From the NCBI RefSeq assembly GCF_004337365.2, contig NZ_CP044016.1, positions 2,790,001 through 2,854,000 of the forward strand: DNA of 64,000 nt, in the 5' to 3' direction. Below, piece after piece: positions 53,222 through 63,349 of the stretch; the first letter of the stretch is position 1; every line of letters begins with the position of its first letter. The position numbers and the translations under genes are program-made. Under the pieces are notes generated by a model. It did no database searches and had not been told where the DNA came from. It saw only the letters and a list, made by a program, of their open reading frames with translations. The stretch is from Rhizosphaericola mali (GTDB lineage Bacteria; Bacteroidota; Bacteroidia; Chitinophagales; Chitinophagaceae).

Positions 53222-55738
53222 TTATGCATCAAATAATGATGGTTGATCATTTTCTTCAGAAGGAAGTTCCCATTCCATTTCAACCGATTTACTAAATTCC
53301 ATCAATTTAGCTCCAATAGCTTTCCAACCCATCACGTCCACCAGATTACCAATTTTGAATCGTACGGTACGAACCTGTTTTCCGGTTCCTCCTTGTACAT
53401 GTAAAATAGGTTCTTCTATCGTTGTAACTGCATACAATTTATTACCATCCCCTTCCTTGATAAAAGTAAATTTGGAATGAACCGTTGTTGTTTCAATTTT
53501 AAAACGTTTTACATTTAAGATAGATTTTTCCGCATCTAAATAAACGGCCGTAATGACTTTTTCTGGATTAAATTGTTCTACCAACATTACTTTTTCTGGA
53601 TCGAAACGTTGTGTCAATTCCGTATCAGTGATTTCATACGAACCATCTTGAAAAATAACAATAAGTTGTTCATTTTCGAAACTACCCAAATACTGTCCTT
53701 TTTCTTCCACATTCAAACGACCAATTTTATCATCGTACCAGAACTTTTTACGTTCTAATGTACTTTTTCCTTTCTCTTTCAATTTAATTGAACGAACCGG
53801 ATATTTGCTTACCTGATTTCCCATGCTACCACGTCCCTTGATATCTAACAATTCAAATGCATAATCAAATTCCTTATTTCGGGCATTGGTACTTGGACTC
53901 AATAAGACCTTAACAACTTCCGCTTCTCCATTTGGATTGGCAGTGAAATACAATACTTTAGATTTATCCGAACCTTTTGTTAGATCATATTCTTTCTCAC
54001 GTGTTATAGCAGTGACATTAAAACGTTTCGCATAAGAAACGCCCGATTTGCCATCGGCATAAATCATGTTATACGTGGTACGATCGTCAGATTTGATAAA
54101 GACTGCAGCGTAAATAATATCTTTCCCGATAAATACCTTATCTGCAACCTTGACGACTTTCATAATTCCTTTTTTGGTAAAAGCAATTACATCATCCAAA
54201 TCAGAACATTCACACAAAAACTCATCTTTTTTCAATGAAGTTCCAATAAAACCTTCCGCTCTATTTAAATACAATTTAGTATTAGCAATCACGACGTGAC
54301 GCGCTTCAATATTGTCAAATGTTCGAATCTCGGTGCGACGTTCGCGACCTTTTCCAAATTTCTTTTTTAGATTTTCGAAATATTTGACTGCAAAATCCGT
54401 CAAATGTGCCAAATCATAATTAACACCTTCAATTTCTTCTTCGATGGATTTAATTTGCTCATTTAACTCATTGATATCCAAACGATAAATACGTCTCACC
54501 GGTTTTTCTGTTAATTTGAGAATATCTTCTTTTTCTATCGGACGTTTCAATCGTTTTTTAAACGGATTAAAAGCTTTATCTATCGCCTCAATTACAATCT
54601 CCCAAGTATCGTATTTCTTTTCTAATTCTTTGTAGATTTTCTCCTCGAAGAATATTTTTTCTAAAGAAGTATAATGCCATTTATTTTCCAATTCGCTCAA
54701 ACGAATTTCCAATTCTCGTTTAAGTAAATCCTTCGTATTATCTGCAGAAGCTTGCAACAAATGACTTGCAGAAATGAAGTGCGGTTTGTCTTCAATAATT
54801 ACACACGCATTGGGAGAAATACTCACTTCACAATCCGTGAAAGCGTATAAAGCGTTGATGGTAATATCTGGAGAAACGCCGTTTGCCAAATCCACATATA
54901 TAGCAACATCCTTCGCTGTACTATCCGTTACTTTTTTGATTTTTATTTTACCTTGATCATTTGCTTTTACGATAGATTCTGCTAAGGACGTACTTGTCGT
55001 GCCATAGGGTACGCTTTTAATGACCAAAGTTTTCTTATCTACTTCTTCAATAATTGCACGCACTTTGACTTTACCTCCACGTTTTCCATCATTATAATTG
55101 GAAACATCTACTTGTCCACCCGTTTGAAAATCAGGAAACAATTCGAATGGTTTTCCACGCAAAGCTTTAATAGAGGCGTCGATCAGTTCAATAAAATTAT
55201 GCGGTAGAATCTTCGTTGAAAGTCCAACCGCAATACCTTCTGCACCTTGAGCAAGCAACAAAGGAAATTTCATTGGTAAAGTCACAGGTTCATTTTTACG
55301 ACCATCGTAACTCAATTGCCAATCCGTCGTTTTGGCATTAAATGCAACTTCCAATGCAAATTTGGATAAACGCGCTTCTATATAACGAGGAGCCGCAGCA
55401 TCATCACCTGTATTGATATCGCCCCAGTTTCCCTGCGTTTCTATCAACAATTCTTTCTGCCCCATATTGACCAACGCATCACCAATAGACGCATCACCAT
55501 GAGGGTGATACTGCATCGATTGCCCGATAATATTAGCAACTTTATTGAATCGCCCATCATCCATCTCCTTCATCGCATGAAGAATACGACGTTGTACAGG
55601 CTTCAAACCGTCCTCAATCGCCGGCACCGCACGTTCTAATATTACATAGGATGCATAGTCCAAAAACCAAGTTTTATATTGACCTTGTACCCCAGTTTCT
55701 ATAGATAAATCAATCTCTTTACTACTATCTTTCGCCAT
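53222..55738 (-). CDS. parC: DNA topoisomerase IV subunit A
   Basis: DNA-breaking/rejoining subunit that decatenates chromosomes. Winged-helix/tower region with YASYVILERAVPAIEDGLKP and QRRILHAM near the N-terminus; the active-site tyrosine is Y119 in AAPRYIEARLS. QYHPHGDASIGDAL is typical. The C-terminal beta-pinwheel region (~500-800) has degenerate repeats and no GyrA-box of the QRRGGKG type, so it is topo IV rather than gyrase. parE lies 1.4 kb upstream in the same direction, supporting this. Confidence 0.93.
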   Translation of the reverse strand: MAKDSSKEIDLSIETGVQGQYKTWFLDYASYVILERAVPAIEDGLKPVQRRILHAMKEMDDGRFNKVANIIGQSMQYHPHGDASIGDALVNMGQKELLIETQGNWGDINTGDDAAAPRYIEARLSKFALEVAFNAKTTDWQLSYDGRKNEPVTLPMKFPLLLAQGAEGIAVGLSTKILPHNFIELIDASIKALRGKPFELFPDFQTGGQVDVSNYNDGKRGGKVKVRAIIEEVDKKTLVIKSVPYGTTSTSLAESIVKANDQGKIKIKKVTDSTAKDVAIYVDLANGVSPDITINALYAFTDCEVSISPNACVIIEDKPHFISASHLLQASADNTKDLLKRELEIRLSELENKWHYTSLEKIFFEEKIYKELEKKYDTWEIVIEAIDKAFNPFKKRLKRPIEKEDILKLTEKPVRRIYRLDINELNEQIKSIEEEIEGVNYDLAHLTDFAVKYFENLKKKFGKGRERRTEIRTFDNIEARHVVIANTKLYLNRAEGFIGTSLKKDEFLCECSDLDDVIAFTKKGIMKVVKVADKVFIGKDIIYAAVFIKSDDRTTYNMIYADGKSGVSYAKRFNVTAITREKEYDLTKGSDKSKVLYFTANPNGEAEVVKVLLSPSTNARNKEFDYAFELLDIKGRGSMGNQVSKYPVRSIKLKEKGKSTLERKKFWYDDKIGRLNVEEKGQYLGSFENEQLIVIFQDGSYEITDTELTQRFDPEKVMLVEQFNPEKVITAVYLDAEKSILNVKRFKIETTTVHSKFTFIKEGDGNKLYAVTTIEEPILHVQGGTGKQVRTVRFKIGNLVDVMGWKAIGAKLMEFSKSVEMEWELPSEENDQPSLFDA

Positions 55739-55760
55739 CTTTTAATTCAGTATTTTCCAA

Positions 55761-56150
55761 TTACATTTCGTACAATTCCAAAGGTTGTCCATTGGGATCT
55801 TCGAAAAAAGTAAATTTCTTATTTGTATATGCATCGATACGCATATCTTCGACTTTCACACCCTTGTCACGCAAAAAAACAATCGAACTCGCCACATCAT
55901 CCACTTGAAATGCGAGATGACGCAAGCCTTTCGATTCTGGATAAGAGCCTCTTTCTCTATAATCAGGAAAGGAAAATAATTCAATCTGATATTGACCATT
56001 GACGGCCAAATCCAATTTGTAAGATTTTCGTTCTTCTCTATAAACTTCATTTATAATTTCAAAACCCAAGATCTCTGTATAGAATTTCTTACTTTTTTCA
56101 TAATCATCTGTCAGAATAGCGACATGATGTATTTTTTGAATATTTAACAC
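55761..56150 (-). CDS. VOC-family glyoxalase-like metalloprotein (YaeR/GloA2 type)
   Basis: 129 residues of the vicinal oxygen chelate fold: KIHHVAILTDDYEKSKKFYTEILG (residue range 5-28) with the first metal His, IELFSFP, GLRHLAFQVDDV with a second His, and the closing Glu in GQPLELYEM. It resembles the SMU1112c/YaeR group, whose substrate is unknown. It lies between DUF1835 and parC, 22 bases upstream of parC. Confidence 0.88.
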   Translation of the reverse strand: MLNIQKIHHVAILTDDYEKSKKFYTEILGFEIINEVYREERKSYKLDLAVNGQYQIELFSFPDYRERGSYPESKGLRHLAFQVDDVASSIVFLRDKGVKVEDMRIDAYTNKKFTFFEDPNGQPLELYEM

Positions 56151-56156
56151 GGTTTA

Positions 56157-56187
56157 AATTATGAATTATGGGTTATAAATTATGAAT
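56157..56187. repeat. AT-rich short tandem repeat (TTATGAATT type)
   Basis: Degenerate tandem units of TTATGAATT/TTATGGGTT between DUF1835 and the glyoxalase-like gene. A related array lies at 57095-57155. Such arrays are common dispersed repeats in Bacteroidota. Confidence 0.5.
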
Positions 56188-56245
56188 TTCGATAATAAAG
56201 ATTGCACCATTAAACTTTCTAGCCAAGACTATTCTATACTAATAA

Positions 56246-57088
56246 CTATTCACTTATCTCCTCGTCCATTTCTACGAATAATTCTCCTTTAGTGTCTTTC
56301 AACGCAATATCTTTCCAACCTTTTTCCCAAGAACCATCACACAAAATGCGACCTGCATTTACCAATTCTCTTATACGCCAAACCAAAAATGCATCGCCTG
56401 TTTTTATAGACATTTTGGGTAAAAGAGAAGAAAGCAATCTGGGTAATTTGACCGTTTTTTCTCCTAAAGCATCCAAAATATCTTTATCAAAAAAACTAAC
56501 ATCTTTGGATGCAATCTTTTTTCCTCCTTCTAAAATACGTACCATTTCGTCTTCGCGGCAGATTTTGCGCCATTCATCCGGATCAAGTTCAAATTCACTC
56601 AATGTTACTGGACGTGCCAATCTTTTCGCTTTTAGGAATTCTTTTGGTTGAATTTCGTGTAAATATTGCGGATAAAAAATACCGCCAATTTCATTGATAA
56701 ATGGAAGATTATTCAGATAAATGACTTGAATTTTGCCTTGATAATCAGCCAATTGACTTATTAACCAATAATAACCACAGACATCATGTGGATTTTGCCC
56801 CATCCATATCCAAACATTTTCCTCCGTTTCCTCTAATTTCTTTTTCAATTGATGAACGGTCATTTTATCATCGACGATATCCAATTGATCTGTATAAGGA
56901 GAAAATTCCAATACACTCTGCCACCAAGCCTTACGCGCCTGAAAGCCTTCCGCGTCGTATATATTGGCAACTGGACCGGCTGCAAAATCATCTTTTATTA
57001 CTAAAATCTCACCATCCAAACTTTCGTCTAAAGTGATACTTTTCTTTAAGACTTCAGCGCCTGACGGTTCGAATACTATATGAATCAT
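56246..57088 (-). CDS. DUF1835 domain protein
   Basis: 280 residues. The opening MIHIVFEPSGAEVLKKSI and the ILVIKDDFAAGPV stretch fit the DUF1835 N-terminal domain; the second half (~170-270) fits its usual DUF3658 partner. Cytosolic, no catalytic motif recognised, function unknown. It lies between parE and the parC unit with AT-rich short repeats on both sides. Confidence 0.85.
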   Translation of the reverse strand: MIHIVFEPSGAEVLKKSITLDESLDGEILVIKDDFAAGPVANIYDAEGFQARKAWWQSVLEFSPYTDQLDIVDDKMTVHQLKKKLEETEENVWIWMGQNPHDVCGYYWLISQLADYQGKIQVIYLNNLPFINEIGGIFYPQYLHEIQPKEFLKAKRLARPVTLSEFELDPDEWRKICREDEMVRILEGGKKIASKDVSFFDKDILDALGEKTVKLPRLLSSLLPKMSIKTGDAFLVWRIRELVNAGRILCDGSWEKGWKDIALKDTKGELFVEMDEEISE

Positions 57089-57094
57089 TTTCTT

Positions 57095-57155
57095 AATTAT
57101 GAGTGATAAGTTATGAATTATGAGTACTCATTGAATAACTTATAATTTATAATTT
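57095..57155. repeat. AT-rich short tandem repeat (TTATGAATTATGAGT type)
   Basis: Repeated AATTATGAGTGATAAGTTATGAATTATGAG-like units between parE and DUF1835 (written here in parts: AATTATGAGTGATAAG, TTATGAATTATGAGT), partly complementary to the following TTATAATTTATAA. Confidence 0.5.
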
Positions 57156-59036
57156 CTCTTCTTCTGCCAAATCAATTTCTACACGCAAATTTCCGATAAT
57201 GAAATCTTGACGTTGCGGTGTATTTTTTCCCATGAAATATTCCAATAAACTTTGGATGTGCGCACCTTGATCCAAAAGTACTGGTGCCAAACGAATATCA
57301 TCCCCAATAAAACCGCCAAACTCTTCTGGTGAGATTTCACCCAAACCTTTAAATCGCGTAATCTCCGGTTTGTTTCCTAATTTCTTAATGGCTGCTTGTT
57401 TTTCCGTTTCGTCATAACAATATATTGTTTGTTGTTTATTTCTAACACGGAACAACGGCGTTTCTAATATATAAACGTGTTTTTGTTTGACCAAATCTGG
57501 GAAAAATTGCAAGAAAAATGTCATAATCAACAAGCGAATATGCATCCCATCTACATCGGCATCTGTTGCAATTACAATCTTATTATAACGCAATCCATCC
57601 AAACCATCTTCGATATTTAACGCATGTTGCAATAGATTAAATTCCTCATTTTCATATACGATTTTCTTTGTTAATCCAAAGCTATTCAATGGTTTACCAC
57701 GCAAACTAAAAACCGCTTGATTATCTACATTGCGGCTTTTGGTAATACTTCCACTCGCGCTGTCCCCTTCTGTAATGAAAATCATCGATTTATTCACCAT
57801 TTCCAACGCTTCTTCCTTATTTTTTCCAGTTGGTTCTTCGTTGAAGTGATATTTACAATCTCTTAATTTTTTGTTGTGAACATTGGCTTTTTTGGCTCTT
57901 TCATTTGCCAATTTTTTAATACCAGAAAGTTCCTTTCTCTCACGCTCACTTTGTTCGATACGTTTTTTTAATGCATCTGCAGTTTCCGTATTTCTATGTA
58001 AGAAATTGTCCAATTGTTTGGACATAAAATCCAACACAAAACTTCGAACCGTCGGACCGCCTTCAAATACATGTTGTGAACCTAATTTGGTCTTTGTTTG
58101 GCTTTCAAATACAGGCTCTTGAACGCGGATCGCAATCGCAGCGACAATACTCTGGCGAATATCTGCGGCATCATAATCCTTTTTGTAAAAATCACGAATC
58201 GTTTTTACAAATGCCTCACGAAATGCTTGTTGATGCGTACCACCTTGCGTTGTATATTGACCATTTACAAACGAAAATAAATCCTCACCATAATCACTAT
58301 TATGCGAAAGTGCAATCTCAATATCCTCACCCGATAAGTGAATAATCGGATATCTTAGATCATCTTCATTGGTTTTCTTTTGCAATAGGTCCAACAAACC
58401 GTTGCGGCTGACATATCTTTTTTTATTGAAAATAATAACCAATCCAGCATTCAAATAACAATAATTCCAAAGCAGGTCATCTACAAATTCCAATTTGAAT
58501 TTGAAATTTTTGAATACTGTGTTATCTGGAATAAAAGTTACTAAAGTACCATTGGGTTGATCTGTTTTTTCGAGTTTGCTTTCTTTGATAAGTTCACCTT
58601 TTTCAAATTCAGCGTATTTTGTCTCTCCGTCACGGAAACTTTGTACTCTAAACCAATCACTTAGCGCATTGACCGCCTTCGTACCAACACCATTCAATCC
58701 AACACTTTTCTGAAAGGCTTTGCTATCATATTTAGCACCTGTGTTGATTTTACTCACGACATCCACGACTTTACCCAAAGGAATACCACGACCAAAATCT
58801 CTTACAGAGACCGTTTTATCTTCTATCTGAATATCAATCTGCTTACCAAATCCCATCATGTGCTCATCGATACAGTTATCCATTACCTCTTTTACGAGTA
58901 CATAGATACCATCATCCGGCGAAACACCATCTCCCAATTTTCCGATGTACATACCAGGTCTTAACCGAATGTGCTCCTTCCAGTCGAGGGTCCGTATGCT
59001 ATCATCATCATACTTTGCTTCTTGCAATGCTGCCAT
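57147..59036 (-). CDS. parE: DNA topoisomerase IV subunit B
   Basis: ATPase subunit. GHKL ATP-binding domain (1-220) with [17 protein letters not shown] and [21 protein letters not shown]; transducer domain (~225-390); Toprim domain with [10 protein letters not shown] and [12 protein letters not shown]. 629 residues is the usual short form, unlike long gyrase B. Paired with parC in the same cluster. An exact TATATTTG lies ~47 bases upstream. Confidence 0.94.
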   Translation of the reverse strand: MAALQEAKYDDDSIRTLDWKEHIRLRPGMYIGKLGDGVSPDDGIYVLVKEVMDNCIDEHMMGFGKQIDIQIEDKTVSVRDFGRGIPLGKVVDVVSKINTGAKYDSKAFQKSVGLNGVGTKAVNALSDWFRVQSFRDGETKYAEFEKGELIKESKLEKTDQPNGTLVTFIPDNTVFKNFKFKLEFVDDLLWNYCYLNAGLVIIFNKKRYVSRNGLLDLLQKKTNEDDLRYPIIHLSGEDIEIALSHNSDYGEDLFSFVNGQYTTQGGTHQQAFREAFVKTIRDFYKKDYDAADIRQSIVAAIAIRVQEPVFESQTKTKLGSQHVFEGGPTVRSFVLDFMSKQLDNFLHRNTETADALKKRIEQSERERKELSGIKKLANERAKKANVHNKKLRDCKYHFNEEPTGKNKEEALEMVNKSMIFITEGDSASGSITKSRNVDNQAVFSLRGKPLNSFGLTKKIVYENEEFNLLQHALNIEDGLDGLRYNKIVIATDADVDGMHIRLLIMTFFLQFFPDLVKQKHVYILETPLFRVRNKQQTIYCYDETEKQAAIKKLGNKPEITRFKGLGEISPEEFGGFIGDDIRLAPVLLDQGAHIQSLLEYFMGKNTPQRQDFIIGNLRVEIDLAEEEKL

Positions 59037-59082
59037 AATATCCTTTTCCTTTTTACGCTAATATTTTTAGCATGAATTTAGG

Positions 59083-59090
59083 CAAATATA
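59083..59090 (-). promoter_or_regulatory. -7 element upstream of parE (TATATTTG)
   Basis: Exact TAnnTTTG match, ~47 bases before the parE start; -33 element not clear. Confidence 0.45.
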
Positions 59091-59167
59091 AAAATTAAAA
59101 CAAGTTTATGTAGATTCTTGTCGGAAAACAACACAGTTTTTGCGAAAATTAGCCGCATGGTTTTTAA

Positions 59168-59175
59168 TACATTTG
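59168..59175 (+). promoter_or_regulatory. -7 element upstream of lipoprotein gene (TACATTTG)
   Basis: Exact TAnnTTTG, 11 bases before ATG 59187; it supports this start and implies a leader of about nine bases. Confidence 0.5.
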
Positions 59176-59186
59176 TAAAAAAGTAT

Positions 59187-59645
59187 ATGAAAAAAATAGT
59201 TTCGCTAAATTTTATAATAGCTTCATTTACAATAATGAGTTGCAGTTCGCAACAACACACACAATCCTCCAATAATAGCGCGGTACAATATACAGCTGCA
59301 AAAAATTATTTTGTAAAAAACACCTACGAAGCAAACGCTCTTCAAGCTATACGATTGACCTCTTCAAATGAATTAAACCAATATTTTGGAGGCGCACGTA
59401 CAATGGATTCCAAAAGTGTACAAACAAATATTGATTTTGAAAAAAACAATGCCATCGCATTAATCTATCCAAAAACAGACAGTACTATTTCTATTAAAAT
59501 AACTTCCGTTCAATCCAATACAAATAATCTATTGGTCCATTACAAATTAAAAAAAGGCGTAAAAACGACGTATTCAATTGTTCCATTTTCCTTGATAATT
59601 TTGGACAAAAAGTATGTTGAAAATATTCAATTGGTGGAGGATTAA
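59187..59645 (+). CDS. Lipoprotein, possible PrcB-like C-terminal domain
   Basis: ATG 59187 is chosen because it begins a clean lipoprotein signal (MKKIVSLNFIIASFTIMSC, lipobox TIMSC) just after a promoter element; longer frames upstream overlap the promoter. The mature ~130 residues end with a beta-rich part (FEKNNAIALIYPKTDSTISI, KITSV, LLVHYKLKKG, FSLIIL) resembling the PrcB C-terminal domain of protease-associated lipoproteins; this is a weak, by-eye match. A bidirectional terminator follows. Confidence 0.6.
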   Translation: MKKIVSLNFIIASFTIMSCSSQQHTQSSNNSAVQYTAAKNYFVKNTYEANALQAIRLTSSNELNQYFGGARTMDSKSVQTNIDFEKNNAIALIYPKTDSTISIKITSVQSNTNNLLVHYKLKKGVKTTYSIVPFSLIILDKKYVENIQLVED

Positions 59646-59660
59646 TAATCAACTATAAAT

Positions 59661-59698
59661 AAAAAAAGTCCTTACTTAAAAAAATAAGGGCTTTTTTT
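59661..59698. terminator. Bidirectional terminator between lipoprotein and erythromycin-esterase homologue
   Basis: A 14-bp stem with one wobble (AAAAAAAGTCCTTA/TAAGGGCTTTTTTT), 10-base loop, between convergent genes. Confidence 0.85.
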
Positions 59699-59700
59699 AT

Positions 59701-60966
59701 TTATAAACAAGGTTTCATTACGTCAATGTAAAACATTCCGTCATAATATGTTTTCCACGTTTTTTTTTGAAATTCATATCCAAAACCACCACGCATTTTA
59801 AATTTAAAATCGCTCATTGTGTCTGGAAAATTTATAAATGCATACTTATAACCTTTTTGATGCAACGAATATTCTAACGTATTTACTGAAGCACTTTTAA
59901 TTTCTAGTTTAGTTCGTTCTCCTATTCTGTAAGACAATCCAGAATTAGCTGTAAATCCTATAATATAAGGACGATTGACCCCTATTCTATTTAGTGAAAA
60001 ATCATATCCCATACTTTGTGATGACCACACACTAACTCCCTCATTTGTTCTGTTTACATGCGGATTTGCAGCCCATACAATTATTTTACTTTTGGGATAT
60101 TTGATATCCGCAAGCCATTGAAGATTTTCGGCCATTTGAAGATCTCTAATATTACCTGCTTTAACAAAATTTCTCATTTTTTTGGCAAATTCGTTTAATA
60201 ACTGCGCATCAGCATATATATTATTTAAGGCTTGTAGTAAATAATTATTTTTTTCAATTCTATCTCCAACCTCATTTCTTACTTTTTCTATAAATGGTAA
60301 AATTCTATTAGTAAGATCTTTTAGTAAGGAGGATTGTTTATCTATATTAATATCACTCAATCGCATTAAAGAGTCTATCGCCTGCATATTTGAAGCGTAA
60401 TCCTGCGCTTGAGTGATTGGCAACTTCAATGCTTGAAATATAGAATCCAATCTTGGAGTTATTTTGGAACTACTTTTTGTAAACATAACCTGTGGATCAA
60501 TGCCACATATTTTCACATTTCGATGTTTTGGAAGAAAATCGAATATTAGACTTTGTACATAACTGCAATAAGCCCAATCGTAATAAATATTATCTTTTAA
60601 ATAATTTCCATAAGTTGAATCTGGAAAAATTGAGTTATCATTATCTGTAAAATTATAAAAACTACTCTCAAAAGCCACTAGATTAAATCCTTTTTCATTA
60701 ACCAAATATTCGATTATTTTAGCTTTAGCTTTAAACGATAATCCATCTCCATGCTCTTGCTCACCCAACATTACTATCCTTGAATTGCCTACAGCCCCTC
60801 CAATTTTATCAAAATTTTCATAAGATGAGTCAATATCGATGGACGGAATATTTGTAGTTTCATGGTTGACTAACAAATCCAAATCAAACTGTTTTTGACT
60901 ATAACTAGTCTCAATAGATGAAAAAAACAAGAATGCAAATATAATAGAGGAATAATTAAATTTCAT
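59701..60966 (-). CDS. Erythromycin esterase family protein
   Basis: A secreted member (signal peptide 1-23) of the EreA/EreB superfamily. RIVMLGEQEHGDGLSFKAKA carries the catalytic-site GE.EHG motif, VAFESSFYNF the conserved Glu, and IIVWAANPHVNRTNEG the metal/His region. Real EreA/B hydrolyse macrolide lactones; most homologues in Bacteroidota have no proven resistance role, so none is claimed. It lies 51 bases downstream of an S41 peptidase and probably shares its transcript. Confidence 0.88.
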   Translation of the reverse strand: MKFNYSSIIFAFLFFSSIETSYSQKQFDLDLLVNHETTNIPSIDIDSSYENFDKIGGAVGNSRIVMLGEQEHGDGLSFKAKAKIIEYLVNEKGFNLVAFESSFYNFTDNDNSIFPDSTYGNYLKDNIYYDWAYCSYVQSLIFDFLPKHRNVKICGIDPQVMFTKSSSKITPRLDSIFQALKLPITQAQDYASNMQAIDSLMRLSDINIDKQSSLLKDLTNRILPFIEKVRNEVGDRIEKNNYLLQALNNIYADAQLLNEFAKKMRNFVKAGNIRDLQMAENLQWLADIKYPKSKIIVWAANPHVNRTNEGVSVWSSQSMGYDFSLNRIGVNRPYIIGFTANSGLSYRIGERTKLEIKSASVNTLEYSLHQKGYKYAFINFPDTMSDFKFKMRGGFGYEFQKKTWKTYYDGMFYIDVMKPCL

Positions 60967-61017
60967 ATATTATAATAAATTGAATTACAATAAGTTAATA
61001 AACAGAAGAGACTTTAA

Positions 61018-63258
61018 TTATTTGTCATTTTCAATAATTTCTACCGCTTTATCTAGGAGTTCATCTTGTCCATTTTTTATTCCCGTTATTGTTGGCGTAA
61101 TAGTGATGTCACGTTTTAATCCAACTCGTTGTGTAGCTTTACCATCCGGATAATAGATACCCAAACCTGAAATTAAAGTATATATATTCCCTGGTAAAAT
61201 TATTTTTGAAATATCGCCATCAGCTCCAGCAGTAGTGCTACCAATTACGACTGAATTAGAACGAGAACTTAATGCCATTGTTTGATATTCAGCAGAACTT
61301 TGAGTAGTTTCATTAACGATAAAAACGATTTTATTTTTATAACAATCATTTTGATCGAGTCCATTATACACTCCAGTTAAGAAATTAATAGCACCTGGTC
61401 GATTCAGCGAAGGACCTGTTATTCTAAGAAATTCATTTTTCTGAGATTTTAACCATTCTGCATATACATAAACTGTAAAAAAAGATGGATAACATCTGAA
61501 ATCGAATACAAGGCCTTTTGTATCTTTAAAAAAGTTACGAATTTCACTAAGATCAGTTCCTTTTAATTTTGCAGGATTGATATATCCAATATTATTATGC
61601 ACTAATTTGTAGGCTTCTTTAACTTGGTGGTGCATAAAATCAAAATTCCCGGGAATCAATCTAGCTGGAATACGCTCATAATAGATTGTTTTATGATTAA
61701 TTACTACACTTGCTTTTTTCTGTTGGCCTCTTAGTAAAAAACCATTCAAACTTGCGAGCACTCTTAAGGATGTTATGTGATTGGAAGCAGGAGATAAATC
61801 TATATATTTTTTTACTAAACTATCCACCGAGACACCATCAATTTCATCAATAACATCACCAATGTGGACATTCAGAGAAATACCTAAAGTATCTTTATAA
61901 TAGTCCGTAACCACCAATTTATTTTCGATAAATTCAGCTTTAAATGGAGACATGTACACTCCTTTGATGCTGTCTAATGTTTTATTATTGTAAACATTAG
62001 CGTGAGTATCATGAATACTTCCAATTAATCTCAAACAAGCCAAAGTATATTCATTTTTATCCTTTGCATGGATAAAAAGAGGAAGATAATCGGTTAATGT
62101 TTTATTCCAATCAGATCCAATTAAATTCCGATAAGGGAAAAAATAATTGATCATATTCCAATATCGAAACAAAGAAATCAATCGTAATCCTAAATCTGGA
62201 TAAGGAGATTCTGGATAGGTTTCTTCATTGGTAAAACTGGGATTTTTATTTGTAGTTAAACTTATATAGTAGCTAGTTGGTGGAGCCTCAAAATTATCAA
62301 TGATTATCCTTAACTTGCTTTTTAAGTCATTAGGTAAATTATTGGATGCAAATAAATTTCCATATTGGGGTTGTATATCTAAAGGATTTTTAGACAAATC
62401 ATTCTTTTTTTCATTCTCTATTCTGACTTCACCTAATTGATCAATCCAATTATAAATGGTTGTGTATGGTTTTTTATTGGTACTATCCAAAATGGAAGGC
62501 AGTATTTTCAATAATTCATTATCCCAATTATATTTCCCATCAGTAATTGCAGGATGATAATATTTAAGTAATCCCCATATCATACCAATGTTAGTGAGCA
62601 ATTGTGTATTTCGCTGATTTAATACAATCTTTTCAAAAGGTAGTTGAGGTCGCAGTTTGATTGCCACACTTGTAATATTTTCAAAAAACTTATCTGATGT
62701 CACCAGTTTATCATCTACGTATACTTGAAAATTATCCACGTAGATTTTTCCATCTCCCATTAACGCTGCCCCAATTATGATATTTGTAGCCTCAGATTTG
62801 ACAAAATCTTCCACTATATATTGTGTCCATGAGTCTGTACTATCAATATTTACAAAGGATCTAGCCAATTGATGATCGCCATCATCCAATTCATTTAGGT
62901 AAATTACTCCTTCTCCCTTTGATTTGACATTTCCTTTTGCATAGGCTACAATTTTGATTTTATGTATCGTGTTTTTTTGAATATGAATTGTATAAGCAGC
63001 CATCCCAAATGTATTGGGAATATATTTCAACTTTTCAATAGCTAAGGATCGCTTTCCATCTTGCGCTACTTGCGAATCTATTGCAATTAGATAACCATCA
63101 TTTTGTATTCCATTAGACAATTCCCATCCTAAAGGATAACCATTTGGGTTAACTTTTTCGAAAGAAAGATTCATTTTTTTATTTTGTCCAAAAGATTTAG
63201 CGATTATAATCATCAATAAACATTGCAGCACAGATAGTTTCCAATAATAGTTTTTCAT
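61018..63258 (-). CDS. Modular secreted S41-family peptidase
   Basis: Signal peptide 1-24, then an N-terminal beta-sandwich (~30-190, similar to carbohydrate-binding-type modules: SFEKVNPNGYPLGWELS, VDNFQVYVDD), a helical linker domain (~215-420), a PDZ-like region (VHIGDVIDEIDGVSVDSL) and the S41 core. The probable nucleophile is Ser in QSSAEYQTMALSS, with GSTTAGADG further on, where Prc has Lys. This suggests a C-terminal-processing-like or tricorn-like fold with a changed dyad. ATG 63258 is chosen; a longer frame starts at 63285. Confidence 0.82.
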   Translation of the reverse strand: MKNYYWKLSVLQCLLMIIIAKSFGQNKKMNLSFEKVNPNGYPLGWELSNGIQNDGYLIAIDSQVAQDGKRSLAIEKLKYIPNTFGMAAYTIHIQKNTIHKIKIVAYAKGNVKSKGEGVIYLNELDDGDHQLARSFVNIDSTDSWTQYIVEDFVKSEATNIIIGAALMGDGKIYVDNFQVYVDDKLVTSDKFFENITSVAIKLRPQLPFEKIVLNQRNTQLLTNIGMIWGLLKYYHPAITDGKYNWDNELLKILPSILDSTNKKPYTTIYNWIDQLGEVRIENEKKNDLSKNPLDIQPQYGNLFASNNLPNDLKSKLRIIIDNFEAPPTSYYISLTTNKNPSFTNEETYPESPYPDLGLRLISLFRYWNMINYFFPYRNLIGSDWNKTLTDYLPLFIHAKDKNEYTLACLRLIGSIHDTHANVYNNKTLDSIKGVYMSPFKAEFIENKLVVTDYYKDTLGISLNVHIGDVIDEIDGVSVDSLVKKYIDLSPASNHITSLRVLASLNGFLLRGQQKKASVVINHKTIYYERIPARLIPGNFDFMHHQVKEAYKLVHNNIGYINPAKLKGTDLSEIRNFFKDTKGLVFDFRCYPSFFTVYVYAEWLKSQKNEFLRITGPSLNRPGAINFLTGVYNGLDQNDCYKNKIVFIVNETTQSSAEYQTMALSSRSNSVVIGSTTAGADGDISKIILPGNIYTLISGLGIYYPDGKATQRVGLKRDITITPTITGIKNGQDELLDKAVEIIENDK

Positions 63259-63349
63259 GGAAATAAAATTAACGCCAATACACAAAACCGAAACAACGAC
63301 GATGTTAAATTACCACTAAAAGAAAGCTCCGATTTCATCAAAAAACACA

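Noticed and set aside
53222-55738. DNA gyrase subunit A
   Set aside because: No GyrA-box was seen, and the partner subunit in the cluster is the short ParE form, so topoisomerase IV fits better.
59701-60966. Macrolide resistance gene
   Set aside because: Superfamily membership alone does not show resistance; most Bacteroidota homologues are uncharacterised.
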